64,000 bases of DNA, from positions 1,612,001 to 1,676,000 of the forward strand of contig NZ_SRJC01000001.1 in NCBI RefSeq assembly GCF_004684905.1. Reading direction: 5' to 3'. Shown here one piece after another: positions 36,952-46,422 of this stretch (position 1 is the first letter of the stretch; each line of letters opens with the position of its first letter). The notes under the pieces were generated by a model, which saw nothing but the letters and a program-made list of their open reading frames with translations, had not been told where the DNA came from and did not search any database. The translations under genes and the position numbers were made by a program. Origin of the DNA: Halobacillus salinus (GTDB lineage Bacteria > Bacillota > Bacilli > Bacillales > Halobacillaceae).

Positions 36952-36990
36952 AAAGAAACCTCATGCTTTCTAAGCATGAGGTTTCTTTCA
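36952..36990. terminator. Strong bidirectional terminator after the signal peptidase gene
   Basis: A perfect 17-bp stem (36952-36968 with 36972-36988) with a 3-nt loop lies between converging genes. Confidence 0.92.
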
Positions 36991-37007
36991 TGTTTTATTA
37001 ATATGGT

Positions 37008-38015
37008 CTAGCCTTGTTCTAGTGCTAAAACAAAACTAAACGGAAATTCACTGTAATTACTGCAAATAGTTAACGTTGTTTTAGAATCCATATAGTAGGC
37101 GGAGTGAAAACTAACCCCCGGGTCATACCCCATAACATAACATTTAAGCCACTCATCCTCTTGCTTTTTCAACCAAACCCCGTATCCATAATAAATATCT
37201 TCCGTAACCTTTTGATAAGGAGTCAAAAGTGCATTCGTCGTATCCGGATTCAATAGTTTGTGGTGGATCAACGCATCCCAAAAGCATTCCATATCTTTCA
37301 CTGTCACGTAAGCTCCACCATCCGGCCCCCCTATGATCGGGAGAGCGTAACTGTTCGTTCTCTTGCCACTTTCATCGTCTATATACCCTAAAGCTGTTTG
37401 CTCAGGTAATCGGTCCATTGAAAAATAACCCGACGCCCCCATGCCAGCTACATCAAATACATGTTCTTGAACATAATCCCTAAACGACTGACCCGATACT
37501 TCCTCAACGACTAATCCAAGCAAGATAAAAGCTCCATTATTATAATGGAAGGCCTCGCCTGGAGTATGCTTCATCGCTTCATGTTGGAACAGTGGCAGAA
37601 AATCAACCGGGTTTTTCATTTGATAAGTCGGGCGTTCCCTCCACAATTCCTCATAATTGTCCATCTCGTCCTCGTCGAAGTAGTCTGGTATTCCTGAGGT
37701 ATGAGTTAGCAGATGATGCAAAGTGATATCATCATTCCATAGTGGAAATGATCGAGGCAAACATTGGTTAATAGTTGTATCAAAAGTCAACTTACCTTGG
37801 TCTACTAGTTGACAGATTGCTACAGCTGTGAATATCTTGCACCCTGAAGCAATTTGAAACCTCGTGTCGAGCAGATTGGGTAACCCTTCTGCCTCATTCC
37901 GATACCCTCGTATTTTCTCCATTAACGAATAACCTTGACTTGATAAAGAAAGTACTCCTGAGAAATCTTCTTCATTAAGTTTTCTTTTCAAAGATTCCGT
38001 TTTTAAATTTCCCAT
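37008..38015 (-). CDS. Serine hydrolase of the class C beta-lactamase/DD-peptidase family
   Basis: The 335 residues have the SxxK motif as SGCK (Ser57, Lys60) in FQIASGCKIFTAVA, the Tyr-x-Asn element as FHYNNGAF, and a later glycine-rich strand. There is no signal peptide, so it acts in the cytosol or is an esterase-like enzyme rather than a secreted beta-lactamase. CAGGAGGGATG precedes the ATG. Family members hydrolyse peptides, esters or lactams; substrate not assignable. Confidence 0.85.
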   Translation of the reverse strand: MGNLKTESLKRKLNEEDFSGVLSLSSQGYSLMEKIRGYRNEAEGLPNLLDTRFQIASGCKIFTAVAICQLVDQGKLTFDTTINQCLPRSFPLWNDDITLHHLLTHTSGIPDYFDEDEMDNYEELWRERPTYQMKNPVDFLPLFQHEAMKHTPGEAFHYNNGAFILLGLVVEEVSGQSFRDYVQEHVFDVAGMGASGYFSMDRLPEQTALGYIDDESGKRTNSYALPIIGGPDGGAYVTVKDMECFWDALIHHKLLNPDTTNALLTPYQKVTEDIYYGYGVWLKKQEDEWLKCYVMGYDPGVSFHSAYYMDSKTTLTICSNYSEFPFSFVLALEQG

Positions 38016-38175
38016 TAATCATCCCTCCTGATTGTTTGAATAGCCCACACATCAGGATTTCATCATGGTAATCACCTGCTCTTATGTACTCGAGACTTAA
38101 ATTATACTGAAAATTCTAACATCACTAAGCAAAATAAAAGGAAACAGAAGGACCTGTTCCCCGGTTAAGTATGGT

Positions 38176-38253
38176 TTACCCTTTATCAAAGATATTCATC
38201 GCAGTTAAACCAACACCTATGATTACACACACAAACCACATTACTAATTCCAT
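38176..38253 (-). CDS. Putative single-helix membrane peptide, 25 residues
   Basis: ATG at 38253 has GGGGGGTGA 5 nt upstream. The product is one hydrophobic helix (MELVMWFVCVIIGVGLTAM) with a short NIFDKG tail. It sits between the serine hydrolase gene and the carotenoid plus operon, in the opposite direction to the latter. Hydrophobic short proteins of this kind are common in Bacillaceae; no family was recognised. Confidence 0.5.
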   Translation of the reverse strand: MELVMWFVCVIIGVGLTAMNIFDKG

Positions 38254-38366
38254 GGTGTCACCCCCCTCATCTCTTATAGTTTATCAAAAAACACAGAAAA
38301 AATCGTCTCCATTAATAGAAGTTCCCTGTTGCTCATAAAAAATAACTCAAATACATCGCAGATTAC

Positions 38367-38392
38367 GTTTAATGACCTGATAACCGAGGTAT
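38367..38392 (+). promoter_or_regulatory. Candidate sigma-B promoter of the carotenoid plus operon
   Basis: GTTTAA (38367-38372), 14-nt spacer, AGGTAT (38387-38392); the known sigma-B consensus is GTTTAA-N12-15-GGGWAW. It lies about 75 nt before the first start codon. The Staphylococcus aureus crtOPQMN operon is sigma-B dependent (established). Confidence 0.5.
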
Positions 38393-38468
38393 CATGGAAT
38401 AGAACATAAGCGTTCTACATATACACTTGGGGCTCGCTTCGATAAAATATAGATAAGGAGGTCCCCCA

Positions 38469-39233
38469 ATGAATCTCATCTATCGTTTTTTTATTTTTTG
38501 GTACATATGCGGTGTATTCCTGCTCACTTTTGACCTGATTCCACCTTGGTTAGAATGGGCAAATAGCGTATTCCTTATCGCAGCAGGTATTGTGAGTGGC
38601 CTGTACTTCATTTCTTTGTACGGGCGTCGTTTTGGTATTCTCTACAGTCTTTGGATTATTGTCGCTAGTATCTGGATTGAGCATCTGGGTGTGGAGTATG
38701 ACTTTTTATTCGGAGCTTATCAATACACGGATAACTTTGGATTGAAACTCTTCAACACACCAATCACTATCGGATTTGCCTGGCTTCTTATTATGGGCTG
38801 CTCACATGAATTAGCAAGAGTCATCACAAGGCTTTCGAATACTATAGTATCCAAAATCATGTTCATCATTATCGGGGGTTTATTAGCTGTGACGATGGAT
38901 TTAATCCTGGATCCTGTTTCTTTCAAAGTAAAGGAATATTGGTTATGGGAAGAACCAGGGTTGTACTATGACATCCCTTTCTCTAACTTCGTTGGCTGGA
39001 TGGTTGTAGCATCAGCTTTGCATTTATCATTCGTTCTCGTTTCCCCTACCAAACATACACAGGTTGAACTTTGGGAGAATAGGCTGGCACTCGTTTATGG
39101 ACTCATCATTGTGATGTTCTGCATCATTGCTGTCTCAGGAGGTCTATGGCTAGCCTCTGCACTCGTGATTGTTCTCAGTGTACTTTGGTATTCACTTTAC
39201 TTTTTAAGGAGAACCCGCCATGAAGAGAGCTGA
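38469..39233 (+). CDS. DUF422/CruF-like carotenoid biosynthesis membrane protein
   Basis: First gene of the plus carotenoid operon. The 254 residues form about seven membrane helices with conserved polar motifs of PF04240: EHLGVEYDFLFGAYQYTD and MDLILDPVSFKVKEYWLWEE in pattern. Members include CruF, a carotenoid 1,2-hydratase, and the haloarchaeal bisanhydrobacterioruberin hydratase. In C30 carotenoid producers such as Planococcus a CruF-type hydratase creates the hydroxyl that is glycosylated; the downstream glycosyltransferase fits this. AAGGAGGTCC is 6 nt before the ATG. Stop overlaps the next start by 14 nt. Confidence 0.85.
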   Translation: MNLIYRFFIFWYICGVFLLTFDLIPPWLEWANSVFLIAAGIVSGLYFISLYGRRFGILYSLWIIVASIWIEHLGVEYDFLFGAYQYTDNFGLKLFNTPITIGFAWLLIMGCSHELARVITRLSNTIVSKIMFIIIGGLLAVTMDLILDPVSFKVKEYWLWEEPGLYYDIPFSNFVGWMVVASALHLSFVLVSPTKHTQVELWENRLALVYGLIIVMFCIIAVSGGLWLASALVIVLSVLWYSLYFLRRTRHEES

Positions 39234-39903
39234 GAAAAACAAGTTAATAGAATGGGGTTTTACGCGCTTTAATCGTTTTTTTCTCCGTTATCATTTTGAA
39301 CAAATTCACCTATGGAAAGACTCGAAGGAGATTCCTAACAAACGGACATTATTTCTTATCAACCATTCGACGTGGTGGGATCCGCTTCTCATCTTTTATT
39401 TGAACGACCAAATTGTGCAATCGGAAGGATACGCTATGATGAGCGAGAAAGGCATGAAGAAACACCCATTCTTCCAGAAGGTGGGTGGCTATTCCATCAA
39501 TGCTGAGCTCCGGCGGGATATGATCGAATCGCTTCAGTACTCCATTCAATTACTTAATGAAGACAAGACTGTTTGGATATTTCCTCAAGGACAGGAGGAA
39601 CATCTAGAGAAACGCCCTCTTGAATTTTTTTCTGGCACTGCCTACATAGCAGAGCATAGTGAAGACGTGAATGTTGTTCCGATCAGCCTATATTATAGTC
39701 TTGAGCATTCCCGTAGACCGAACGTCTATGTAAGAATAGGCGAACCAGTAAAGAACAGCTCCTTCTCTTCGCTTAACCGAAAAGAACTATCCAATCTGTT
39801 GGAGGACCTAGCGACGAAGCAACTGGATGAACTGCGTGAAGCTGTCATTCAAGAACGGCACAATTTATTTGATCAACAATTTCGGAGGTGGAAGGAACAA
39901 TGA
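39220..39903 (+). CDS. PlsC-type acyltransferase of the carotenoid operon
   Basis: The 227 residues carry the acyltransferase motif NHSTWWD (H-x4-D) near residue 43, the substrate motif FPQGQEE (about 122) and VVPISLYY. The family is 1-acylglycerol-3-phosphate acyltransferase-like. In this operon it more likely acylates a glycosylated carotenoid, as CrtO does in staphyloxanthin synthesis, although CrtO is of a different sequence family (inference). AAGGAG precedes the ATG and the frame starts inside the end of the CruF-like gene. The stop forms an ATGA overlap with the next gene. Confidence 0.83.
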   Translation: MKRAEKNKLIEWGFTRFNRFFLRYHFEQIHLWKDSKEIPNKRTLFLINHSTWWDPLLIFYLNDQIVQSEGYAMMSEKGMKKHPFFQKVGGYSINAELRRDMIESLQYSIQLLNEDKTVWIFPQGQEEHLEKRPLEFFSGTAYIAEHSEDVNVVPISLYYSLEHSRRPNVYVRIGEPVKNSSFSSLNRKELSNLLEDLATKQLDELREAVIQERHNLFDQQFRRWKEQ

Positions 39904-41006
39904 TTTTTTACTCCCTATTGATTCTTACCATCCTGCTTAACATTTGGACCATTATCAATGGAATATTTCTCTACCCTCTAAAACACAATATGACCCTTTC
40001 ATCGACTCCCAAGGTATCTTTGCTCATTCCATTAAGGAATGAGGAGGAGAACGTGAAGGGTCTGATTGCTTCCTTGAAGCGATTAACTTATGACAATTTG
40101 GAGATTCTGCTGTTAGACGATCACTCTGAAGATGATACGTATAGATTACTCGATCAGGAAATAAGTGATGACCCAAGGTTCAGAATCATTAGCGGCCGCC
40201 CCCTTCCTTCTGGCTGGAACGGTAAGGTACATGCTTGTCATCAACTCTCTGAGGAAGCGAACGGAGCGTACTTGCTATTTTTGGACGCGGACGCGAGAGT
40301 CGCTCCCCATGTTATAGAGAGCACGGTTGCTACGATGAAGAAATTCGATGCTTCAATGCTAAGTGGATTTCCACACTATCCGAATGATCATTTTCTAAGT
40401 CACATGCTCGTACCTCTCCAACACATGGTTGTCCAACTGCACCTCCCGTTAATGATTGCCAACCATACTACTCGCCCAGCTTTTACTGCTGCCTGTGGTA
40501 TCTTTATTTGTATAGAAAAGTCAGCCTATATCAAAATTGGTGGACACGAATCCGTCAAGGACTCTTTGGTGGAAGATGTTCATATTGCAAGAGAAGTAAA
40601 GAAGCACGGACTTCGTATGATTCTTGTTAATATTACGCCGTCGGTTCTGTCTTATATGTACAGTTCTTCAAAAGAGACGTGGAATGGTTTTAAGAAGAAC
40701 ATCTATTCAGGATTAGGGCGTTCCGTGTGGATGGTGCTCTTCCTTTCTATCTTCTATACGGTTCTGTTTCTACTCCCGACAGCTTATATTTTCTTTGCCA
40801 TAACTGAAGGAAGTATGCTTTATTTACTCCCTTACCTGTTAACTGTAACTTTTAAAATGTATGTAGACAGTCGTACGGGGCATCCGCTTTGGCTTTCCTT
40901 CTTTTTACCCGTATCTGTCATGATCATGATCACATTAATGGTAGTATCCATGTTTGTACACCTCAAAGGAGATACTTATCAATGGAAAGGACGGTCTTAT
41001 GAATGA
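39900..41006 (+). CDS. Family 2 glycosyltransferase, probable carotenoid glucosyltransferase
   Basis: Start at 39900 (MIFYSLLILTILLNIW) is set by AAGGAACA and the ATGA overlap with the upstream stop; 368 residues. It has an N-terminal membrane helix, the GT2 domain with SLLIPLRNEEENVKGL, the LLLDDHSEDDT and FLDADARV (DXD-like) metal motifs, and three C-terminal membrane helices (about 265-365). CrtQ of staphyloxanthin synthesis is a GT2 enzyme with the same build. It probably attaches glucose to a C30 apo-carotenoid acid or alcohol at the membrane. The stop overlaps the next start (ATGA). Confidence 0.85.
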   Translation: MIFYSLLILTILLNIWTIINGIFLYPLKHNMTLSSTPKVSLLIPLRNEEENVKGLIASLKRLTYDNLEILLLDDHSEDDTYRLLDQEISDDPRFRIISGRPLPSGWNGKVHACHQLSEEANGAYLLFLDADARVAPHVIESTVATMKKFDASMLSGFPHYPNDHFLSHMLVPLQHMVVQLHLPLMIANHTTRPAFTAACGIFICIEKSAYIKIGGHESVKDSLVEDVHIAREVKKHGLRMILVNITPSVLSYMYSSSKETWNGFKKNIYSGLGRSVWMVLFLSIFYTVLFLLPTAYIFFAITEGSMLYLLPYLLTVTFKMYVDSRTGHPLWLSFFLPVSVMIMITLMVVSMFVHLKGDTYQWKGRSYE

Positions 41007-42475
41007 AAGTAGCGATTGTCGGTGGGGGGCTCGGTGGTTTATCTGCCGCGGTCACCCTTGCTAAACACGGGTTGGAAGTAGATGTTTATGAGAAGAATCA
41101 TCACTTTGGCGGAAAAATGATGGCCGTTGATGAACAGGGTTACCACTTCGATTTCGGACCTAATACGATGACAATGCCGGAAGTGTTTTGTGACGTAGTC
41201 CGTCAAGGAGGTCTTATCCCGGAAGAAGAATTGGAATTCATCCAACTAGAAAGACACACTCGCAACCAATTTCCTGATGGGACAGTATTTGATCTCTCCT
41301 CCAATCCAGCGGATATGAAAGAACAGCTCGAAGCCATGGACCAAAAAGGAGCTGCACGTTACGATCGTTTCTTGGATGAAGTGGAGCGATTATATGACTT
41401 GTCTAAGCAGCACTTCCTTCATCGAACCTTTTCAAGCTGGTCCGATTATCTCTCACCAGGACTGGCAAAAGCGTTAGCACAAGTAAGGCCCTGGCAATCA
41501 ATGGATCGCTTCTTCCATTCTTACTTTTCAAATCCTAAGATTATTCAATCATTGAATCGTTACTCAACATATGTAGGCTCAAGCCCTTTTACTACTCCTG
41601 CTACCTTCGCGATGATTGCTCATTTGGAGTTGAATGATGGCGTCTATTATGTTCGAGGAGGTAACACGAATATTGCCAAAAGCTTTGTAAAGGCAGCTCG
41701 TCGTCAGGGGGCACGTTTACATAACAATCAACCCGTGCGGAAGGTACTGACTGAGGGAAACACCGCTGTCGGTATAGAGCTAGAGTCAGGTGAACAAGTC
41801 GAGGCAGATTACGTATTGATAAATGGGGATCTGTTGGAAGCTGTCCCGAAGCTCTTGGGTCAAGATGCGAGCCCATCGCTTTCAAAACAAAAGCTTAAAA
41901 AGATTGACCCTTCCATCTCAGCTTTTGTCATTATGGCAGGACTGGACACAAAACTTGATCAACTGCATCACCACCATGTGCTGTTTTCGAATGATTACAA
42001 AAAAGAATTCAATCAACTTCAAAAAGGTAGATATGCTGATGATCCTACCATCTATTTATGTACATCTTCCAAGTCAGATCCGAGTGTATCGCCAGAAGGA
42101 GACAACACATTCCTTCTTGTAAATGCACCAGCACTTGAAGAAAGGAATACTCAAGACGATCAAGCCTATAAACAGTTGATCTATAATAAATTGAAACGAA
42201 ATGGTATTCCGCTTGAATCGCACGTGAAATACGAGAAAGTCATAACCCCCAAACAAATCGCGGACATGTTCGGTGCTTATAAAGGGTCTTTATACGGTCC
42301 CTCTTCCAACCGGAAGCTGCAGGCATTTATGAGACCATTTAATAAATCGAAGGACGTCGATAACCTCTTTTTCTGTGGTGGAAGCACACACCCTGGTGGA
42401 GGGTCACCGATGGTCGTTTTAAGCGGGCAGAACGTAGCGAATGAAATGATTGGAAAACTCGTAAATATCGAGTGA
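41003..42475 (+). CDS. CrtN/CrtP-family carotenoid oxidase (probable terminal oxidase)
   Basis: FAD enzyme of the phytoene desaturase superfamily, 490 residues. N-terminal dinucleotide motif GGGLGGLSAAVTLAKHG, FDFGPNTMTMPEVF, the middle YSTYVGSSPFTTPATFAM and the C-terminal HPGGGSPMVVLSGQNVANEM are visible. The last two resemble S. aureus CrtP (diaponeurosporene oxidase: YVGSSSYDAPAVLSM and PGGGMPMVTLSGQQVAD, from memory) more than CrtN. It therefore probably oxidises a terminal methyl group. It is the last gene of the plus operon and converges with crtM. Confidence 0.85.
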   Translation: MKVAIVGGGLGGLSAAVTLAKHGLEVDVYEKNHHFGGKMMAVDEQGYHFDFGPNTMTMPEVFCDVVRQGGLIPEEELEFIQLERHTRNQFPDGTVFDLSSNPADMKEQLEAMDQKGAARYDRFLDEVERLYDLSKQHFLHRTFSSWSDYLSPGLAKALAQVRPWQSMDRFFHSYFSNPKIIQSLNRYSTYVGSSPFTTPATFAMIAHLELNDGVYYVRGGNTNIAKSFVKAARRQGARLHNNQPVRKVLTEGNTAVGIELESGEQVEADYVLINGDLLEAVPKLLGQDASPSLSKQKLKKIDPSISAFVIMAGLDTKLDQLHHHHVLFSNDYKKEFNQLQKGRYADDPTIYLCTSSKSDPSVSPEGDNTFLLVNAPALEERNTQDDQAYKQLIYNKLKRNGIPLESHVKYEKVITPKQIADMFGAYKGSLYGPSSNRKLQAFMRPFNKSKDVDNLFFCGGSTHPGGGSPMVVLSGQNVANEMIGKLVNIE

Positions 42476-42479
42476 TACT

Positions 42480-42524
42480 ACAAAAAGAAGCAGATTACTG
42501 CATCTCAGCAATAATCTGCTTCTT
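42480..42524 (-). terminator. Terminator overlapping the end of crtM
   Basis: AAGAAGCAGATTA (42485-42497) pairs with TAATCTGCTTCTT (42512-42524) around a 14-nt loop; TTTTTG follows on the minus strand. The right arm and loop are the last ten codons of crtM. It is weaker for the plus operon because no T-run follows there. Confidence 0.75.
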
Positions 42525-43331
42525 CTGTTGATCGCTCACATAATTCCGCTCACTGAATACTTGATAGTCATTATTTCTTATCGATTGAATGATAGCACGA
42601 TACATTCGAGCAGCTCCTCCGACTGGAGCCTGTGAGTAAAGTGGATAGTATGAAATCGTCTTTAGCGCATTAGCATAATACGCTTCGGCGTCCGTAGCCA
42701 GATCCTCCCACAATTGAACAAAAGCCGGACTCAACCTGCGATTTTTCAAATCATCCATTGTGTAGGCGTGCTTATCCAATAATTCAGTAGGTACATATAT
42801 ACGGCCTCGTTCGAGGTCTTCTCCTATATCCCTCAGAATATTGGTGATTTGCATCGCGTAGCCAAGTTCAACAGCACCTTGGCGAAGCATCGGCGTTTTA
42901 CCAGGTGCGAGGACTGGCAGTAACATAAGTCCGACCGTACTCGCAACATGATAGCAATATCTAAGTAAATCGTCTTTTGTCTCAATCGGCTCCGGGTAAA
43001 GATCCATTCTCTGCCCTTCAATCATGTCATAGAAAGGTTTGGCATCCATAGAAAACTTCTCGAAAACGTCCTCTAAGGCAATCCAAGCAGGATGTTCCGA
43101 CATCAACTTGCCTTCCATGAACAATTCAAACTCCTCAGCAAATTGCTCCAGCTCCTCTTTAGGGCTCGTCCCTTCATCGACAATGTCGTCAACCCTTCGA
43201 CAAAAAGCGTAAATCGCCCATACAGCATACTTCTGCTGTTTTGGAAGCAACGAGAATGCTTTGGAGAATGTTTTGGAATGTTCTTCGATGATCTTTCTAC
43301 AATAATGGTAAGCTTGGTTCAAATCCGTCAT
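42495..43331 (-). CDS. crtM: Dehydrosqualene (diapophytoene) synthase CrtM
   Basis: Head-to-head condensation of two farnesyl diphosphates, the committed step of C30 carotenoid synthesis. The 278 residues show both Asp-rich motifs: [10 protein letters not shown] near residue 46-55 and [18 protein letters not shown] near 165-182. ATG at 43331 shares one base with the upstream stop (TGATG), AGGTG is 7 nt upstream; a GTG one codon earlier is also possible. Chain length (C30 rather than C40) is inferred from the CrtN-type neighbours and lack of a GGPP synthase. Confidence 0.9.
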   Translation of the reverse strand: MTDLNQAYHYCRKIIEEHSKTFSKAFSLLPKQQKYAVWAIYAFCRRVDDIVDEGTSPKEELEQFAEEFELFMEGKLMSEHPAWIALEDVFEKFSMDAKPFYDMIEGQRMDLYPEPIETKDDLLRYCYHVASTVGLMLLPVLAPGKTPMLRQGAVELGYAMQITNILRDIGEDLERGRIYVPTELLDKHAYTMDDLKNRRLSPAFVQLWEDLATDAEAYYANALKTISYYPLYSQAPVGGAARMYRAIIQSIRNNDYQVFSERNYVSDQQKKQIIAEMQ

Positions 43332-44815
43332 CACTTAACACCTCGCTTGTAATTATGCCTTTCTGAGGACCCAAATTGCAAATGATTTGCCAATAGTTTG
43401 GCACCTTGCATAACGATGGGCACCCCGCCACCAGGGTGGACGGAAGCTCCAACAGCATAAAGGTGTTCAATTGGATAAGGTTTCATTTGTGGACGGAAAA
43501 CACCCGACTGAAACAGTGTAGGGGCTATCCCGAAACTTCCACCAGCATATAAGCCTTCCTTTTGTGCTTCTTCTGGAGTACGGATCTTCATCCAGTTAAT
43601 CTGATCTTTCAATCCTGGAAAACCTCTTGACTCCATTTGGTTGATTACATACTGTATCAATTCTTCTTTCTTACTCCAATCCACATTGGGACCCACGGGA
43701 ACCGGAATGAGCGTATATAATACCCCTTTTCCTGGTGGAGCAAGTGAATCATCCACCATAGAAGGGTGGAATGTATAAAAAGAAGGGTCATCCGGTAACT
43801 CCTTCGTTTCGAATACTTGCCGCATGTGGCGGTCGAAGTCTGAAGAAAGGAAGAACTGATGAATCGATGAATGCTCATAATTCTTATCTAGCCCCATATA
43901 GATAAGGAGGCATCCTGATGAAGGTGTGTATTTTCGATTCAGTCGATACTCTTCAGGTACGAGACGGTCCATCAATGGGAAATCTCCATTTAAAATAACA
44001 TCATCCGCTTGGTACGTCTTGCCATTCACGACAATGCCCTTTGCTTGGTGATTTTGAATGTCTAAATTTTCAACAGGAGCATTCGTCATGAAATGAACTC
44101 CTCGCTCCTCTAACTCCTCAACAATCAATTCCACCAGGTGTGCATAGCCACCTTTCAAGTACCAAATCCCATGCTCATGTTCACTGTAGGAAACAAGTGA
44201 ATACATAGCCGGGGATTGTTGGGGATGGCCGCCGATATAGAGTGTTTGTAATGAATATGCTTCTACTAGACGTTCATCAGAAAAGTAACGTCTCATCATC
44301 CGACGGACATTCTGATATGCTCGTAAGCGAATCAGAGTGCGAAGGTTCTTACCAGAGAAAAAGGTTCTCTTTTCTACGAAAGATTGTTCCAAGAATTGGC
44401 TTCTACCTTGAAGAAAGCGAATCTTCATATCGCTTAAAAACCGGTCGAACCCTTTCTCCTGACCCGGGAACTTATCAGCAAGTTCCTCCTTCTGCTGAAC
44501 AGGATCGGAATATTTGGTATAAGTAGATCCATCACTGAAATTCACATCATATAAAGGGTTGCAAGGCAGAAGAGGGAACCTCGATTTCTCCATTCCACCC
44601 TCTTCTAGAATATTGAGAAGCATATCGGGAAGCAATACGATGGTAGGACCTTGATCAATTTTGTATTCCCCATGCCTTTCATACGTCAGTCGTCCACCAA
44701 GATGTTTTTCCTTCTCCACAATAGTCACATTTCGATCTGGTTCATTGGATAACAGCAGGGCTGTAACCAACCCACCTATACCCCCGCCAACAATTATCGT
44801 TTCCTTTTGTTTCAT
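43331..44815 (-). CDS. crtN: CrtN-type dehydrosqualene desaturase
   Basis: Flavoprotein that introduces double bonds into dehydrosqualene. The 494 residues have [14 protein letters not shown] at the N-terminus, [24 protein letters not shown]-like [16 protein letters not shown], and the C-terminal [19 protein letters not shown], close to S. aureus CrtN (GASVHPGAGVPIVLTSAKI from memory). It lies between the other CrtN paralogue (4-nt ATGA overlap) and crtM (1-nt overlap), so the three are translationally coupled. Confidence 0.88.
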   Translation of the reverse strand: MKQKETIIVGGGIGGLVTALLLSNEPDRNVTIVEKEKHLGGRLTYERHGEYKIDQGPTIVLLPDMLLNILEEGGMEKSRFPLLPCNPLYDVNFSDGSTYTKYSDPVQQKEELADKFPGQEKGFDRFLSDMKIRFLQGRSQFLEQSFVEKRTFFSGKNLRTLIRLRAYQNVRRMMRRYFSDERLVEAYSLQTLYIGGHPQQSPAMYSLVSYSEHEHGIWYLKGGYAHLVELIVEELEERGVHFMTNAPVENLDIQNHQAKGIVVNGKTYQADDVILNGDFPLMDRLVPEEYRLNRKYTPSSGCLLIYMGLDKNYEHSSIHQFFLSSDFDRHMRQVFETKELPDDPSFYTFHPSMVDDSLAPPGKGVLYTLIPVPVGPNVDWSKKEELIQYVINQMESRGFPGLKDQINWMKIRTPEEAQKEGLYAGGSFGIAPTLFQSGVFRPQMKPYPIEHLYAVGASVHPGGGVPIVMQGAKLLANHLQFGSSERHNYKRGVK

Positions 44816-46296
44816 GTAGGTTGCACCTCTTCCTCTCTAATCCAACCTGTCGTAATCCTAGCTGACTCTAAAATTGTCGGAAGTCCACTTCCAGGGTGCG
44901 TCCCCCCGCCTACTAACCAACAGTGCTCCAGCTCTTGAAATCTATTGTGCGGCCTGAAGTACATCATTTGTGACAACTGGTGCCCTAAGGAGAAGGTAGC
45001 TCCTTTATGGACAAAATGATCTTGTTCCCATTGCTTAGGAGTCAAAACCTTCTCAGCTACAATATGTTCCCGAATATCGGAGAATCCTGTTTTCTTCTCT
45101 AATTCTTCGTAGACCAACTGTTTAAACACTTCCTCTTTCTCATCCCAATCAATTTCTGAATAGTTATTCGGAACAGGAGCAAGGATATAAACGGCCGAGT
45201 GTCCTTCAGGTGCAAGAGTATCATCTGTTACACTTGCATTATGGATATAGATGGATGGCTCCTCTGACAGCACAAGATCCTTTGTCATTTCATTCACGTT
45301 TTTTTGGTAATCTTCTGCGAAGAGAATCGTATGGTGTGGCATATCGTACAACTTATCCAAACCAACATAGATCATGAATGTAGAACAAGAATATTTCTTT
45401 TTAGCCAATTTATCCGACTTGAACTTTTTCAAGTCCTTGTCCTCTACCAAATGATTCATCGCATGGGCAAAGTCAGCATTGACAATGAACTCATCCGCTG
45501 TCACCTTTTCCCCCGATTCCAATTCTAAGCCCGTGATTTTCTTCCCGTCTAAAACAAAATTACGGACTCCTTGACCTAGATATATTTGTCCACCATGCTC
45601 TTCCGTTACTCTCGCCATTGCTTTAGACAACTGGTTGACCCCACCTTTGGGGTGGAAGACACCATGAGCATGTTCCATATAAGAGAGAATGGAAAATGCG
45701 CCGGGACACTCCCACGGAGACATCCCTAGATATTTCGCCTGGAATGTGAAGGCGATTTTTAATTTTTCATCATTAAAGTATTCTGACAATACGTCGTAAA
45801 CTGATTTACCTAGCGATAATTTCGGCAGGGCTTTTAAAGTTCGTTTACTTACATAATCCCTTAAACGATGGTGCCTTGTCTGCAATAAAGGAGTTAAGGC
45901 ATCCATTTTCTCTTTCGTTTCTTTCATGAAGCGTTGATAACCGACTTCATTGCCGGGGAAATACTCTCTGATGACACGAAGCATCTTTCTTCTGTCCCGA
46001 TACATCGGAACACGCTTCCCGTCGAACTGCAGTTCATACATGGGAGAAAGCTCAATGAGATCCATATAATCATGGACATTTCGATCCGCTGATTGAAATA
46101 TCTCTTCCATGATATGGGGCATACTAAGGAATGTCGGACCGATATCGAACGTATAATCCCCCAACGAGAAGTGCCCGTTCCTACCACCAACATAGTGCTG
46201 TTTCTCATATACATGAACATCATATCCCTTTGAAGCTAAAATCATAGATGCAGCCAATCCACCGGGACCAGCACCCACTACTGCAATCTTCTTCAT
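44812..46296 (-). CDS. CrtN/CrtI-family carotenoid desaturase, second paralogue
   Basis: First gene of the minus carotenoid operon. Start at 46296 ([19 protein letters not shown]) has AAGGTG 7 nt upstream; 494 residues. FAD motif GAGPGG, FDIGPTFLSMPHIM, FQAKYLGMSPWECPG, and C-terminal GGGTHPGSGLPTILESARI are present. It differs from both other CrtN-family proteins in the window, so it is not a recent duplicate. The GPTFLSMP and HPGSGLPTI wording leans toward CrtI-type desaturases; which of the three performs desaturation and which oxidation cannot be settled by eye. Confidence 0.87.
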   Translation of the reverse strand: MKKIAVVGAGPGGLAASMILASKGYDVHVYEKQHYVGGRNGHFSLGDYTFDIGPTFLSMPHIMEEIFQSADRNVHDYMDLIELSPMYELQFDGKRVPMYRDRRKMLRVIREYFPGNEVGYQRFMKETKEKMDALTPLLQTRHHRLRDYVSKRTLKALPKLSLGKSVYDVLSEYFNDEKLKIAFTFQAKYLGMSPWECPGAFSILSYMEHAHGVFHPKGGVNQLSKAMARVTEEHGGQIYLGQGVRNFVLDGKKITGLELESGEKVTADEFIVNADFAHAMNHLVEDKDLKKFKSDKLAKKKYSCSTFMIYVGLDKLYDMPHHTILFAEDYQKNVNEMTKDLVLSEEPSIYIHNASVTDDTLAPEGHSAVYILAPVPNNYSEIDWDEKEEVFKQLVYEELEKKTGFSDIREHIVAEKVLTPKQWEQDHFVHKGATFSLGHQLSQMMYFRPHNRFQELEHCWLVGGGTHPGSGLPTILESARITTGWIREEEVQPT

Positions 46297-46422
46297 CCTA
46301 TTCACCTTCCTCACGACAACTTACAAACATTATAACGAACCCTTTATGTAAAGTACGGCAATATGCCCACCTCAATGTGCTCACTTTCGTCCACTAATTT
46401 ATAGAAGTCATTGTCCTAATCC

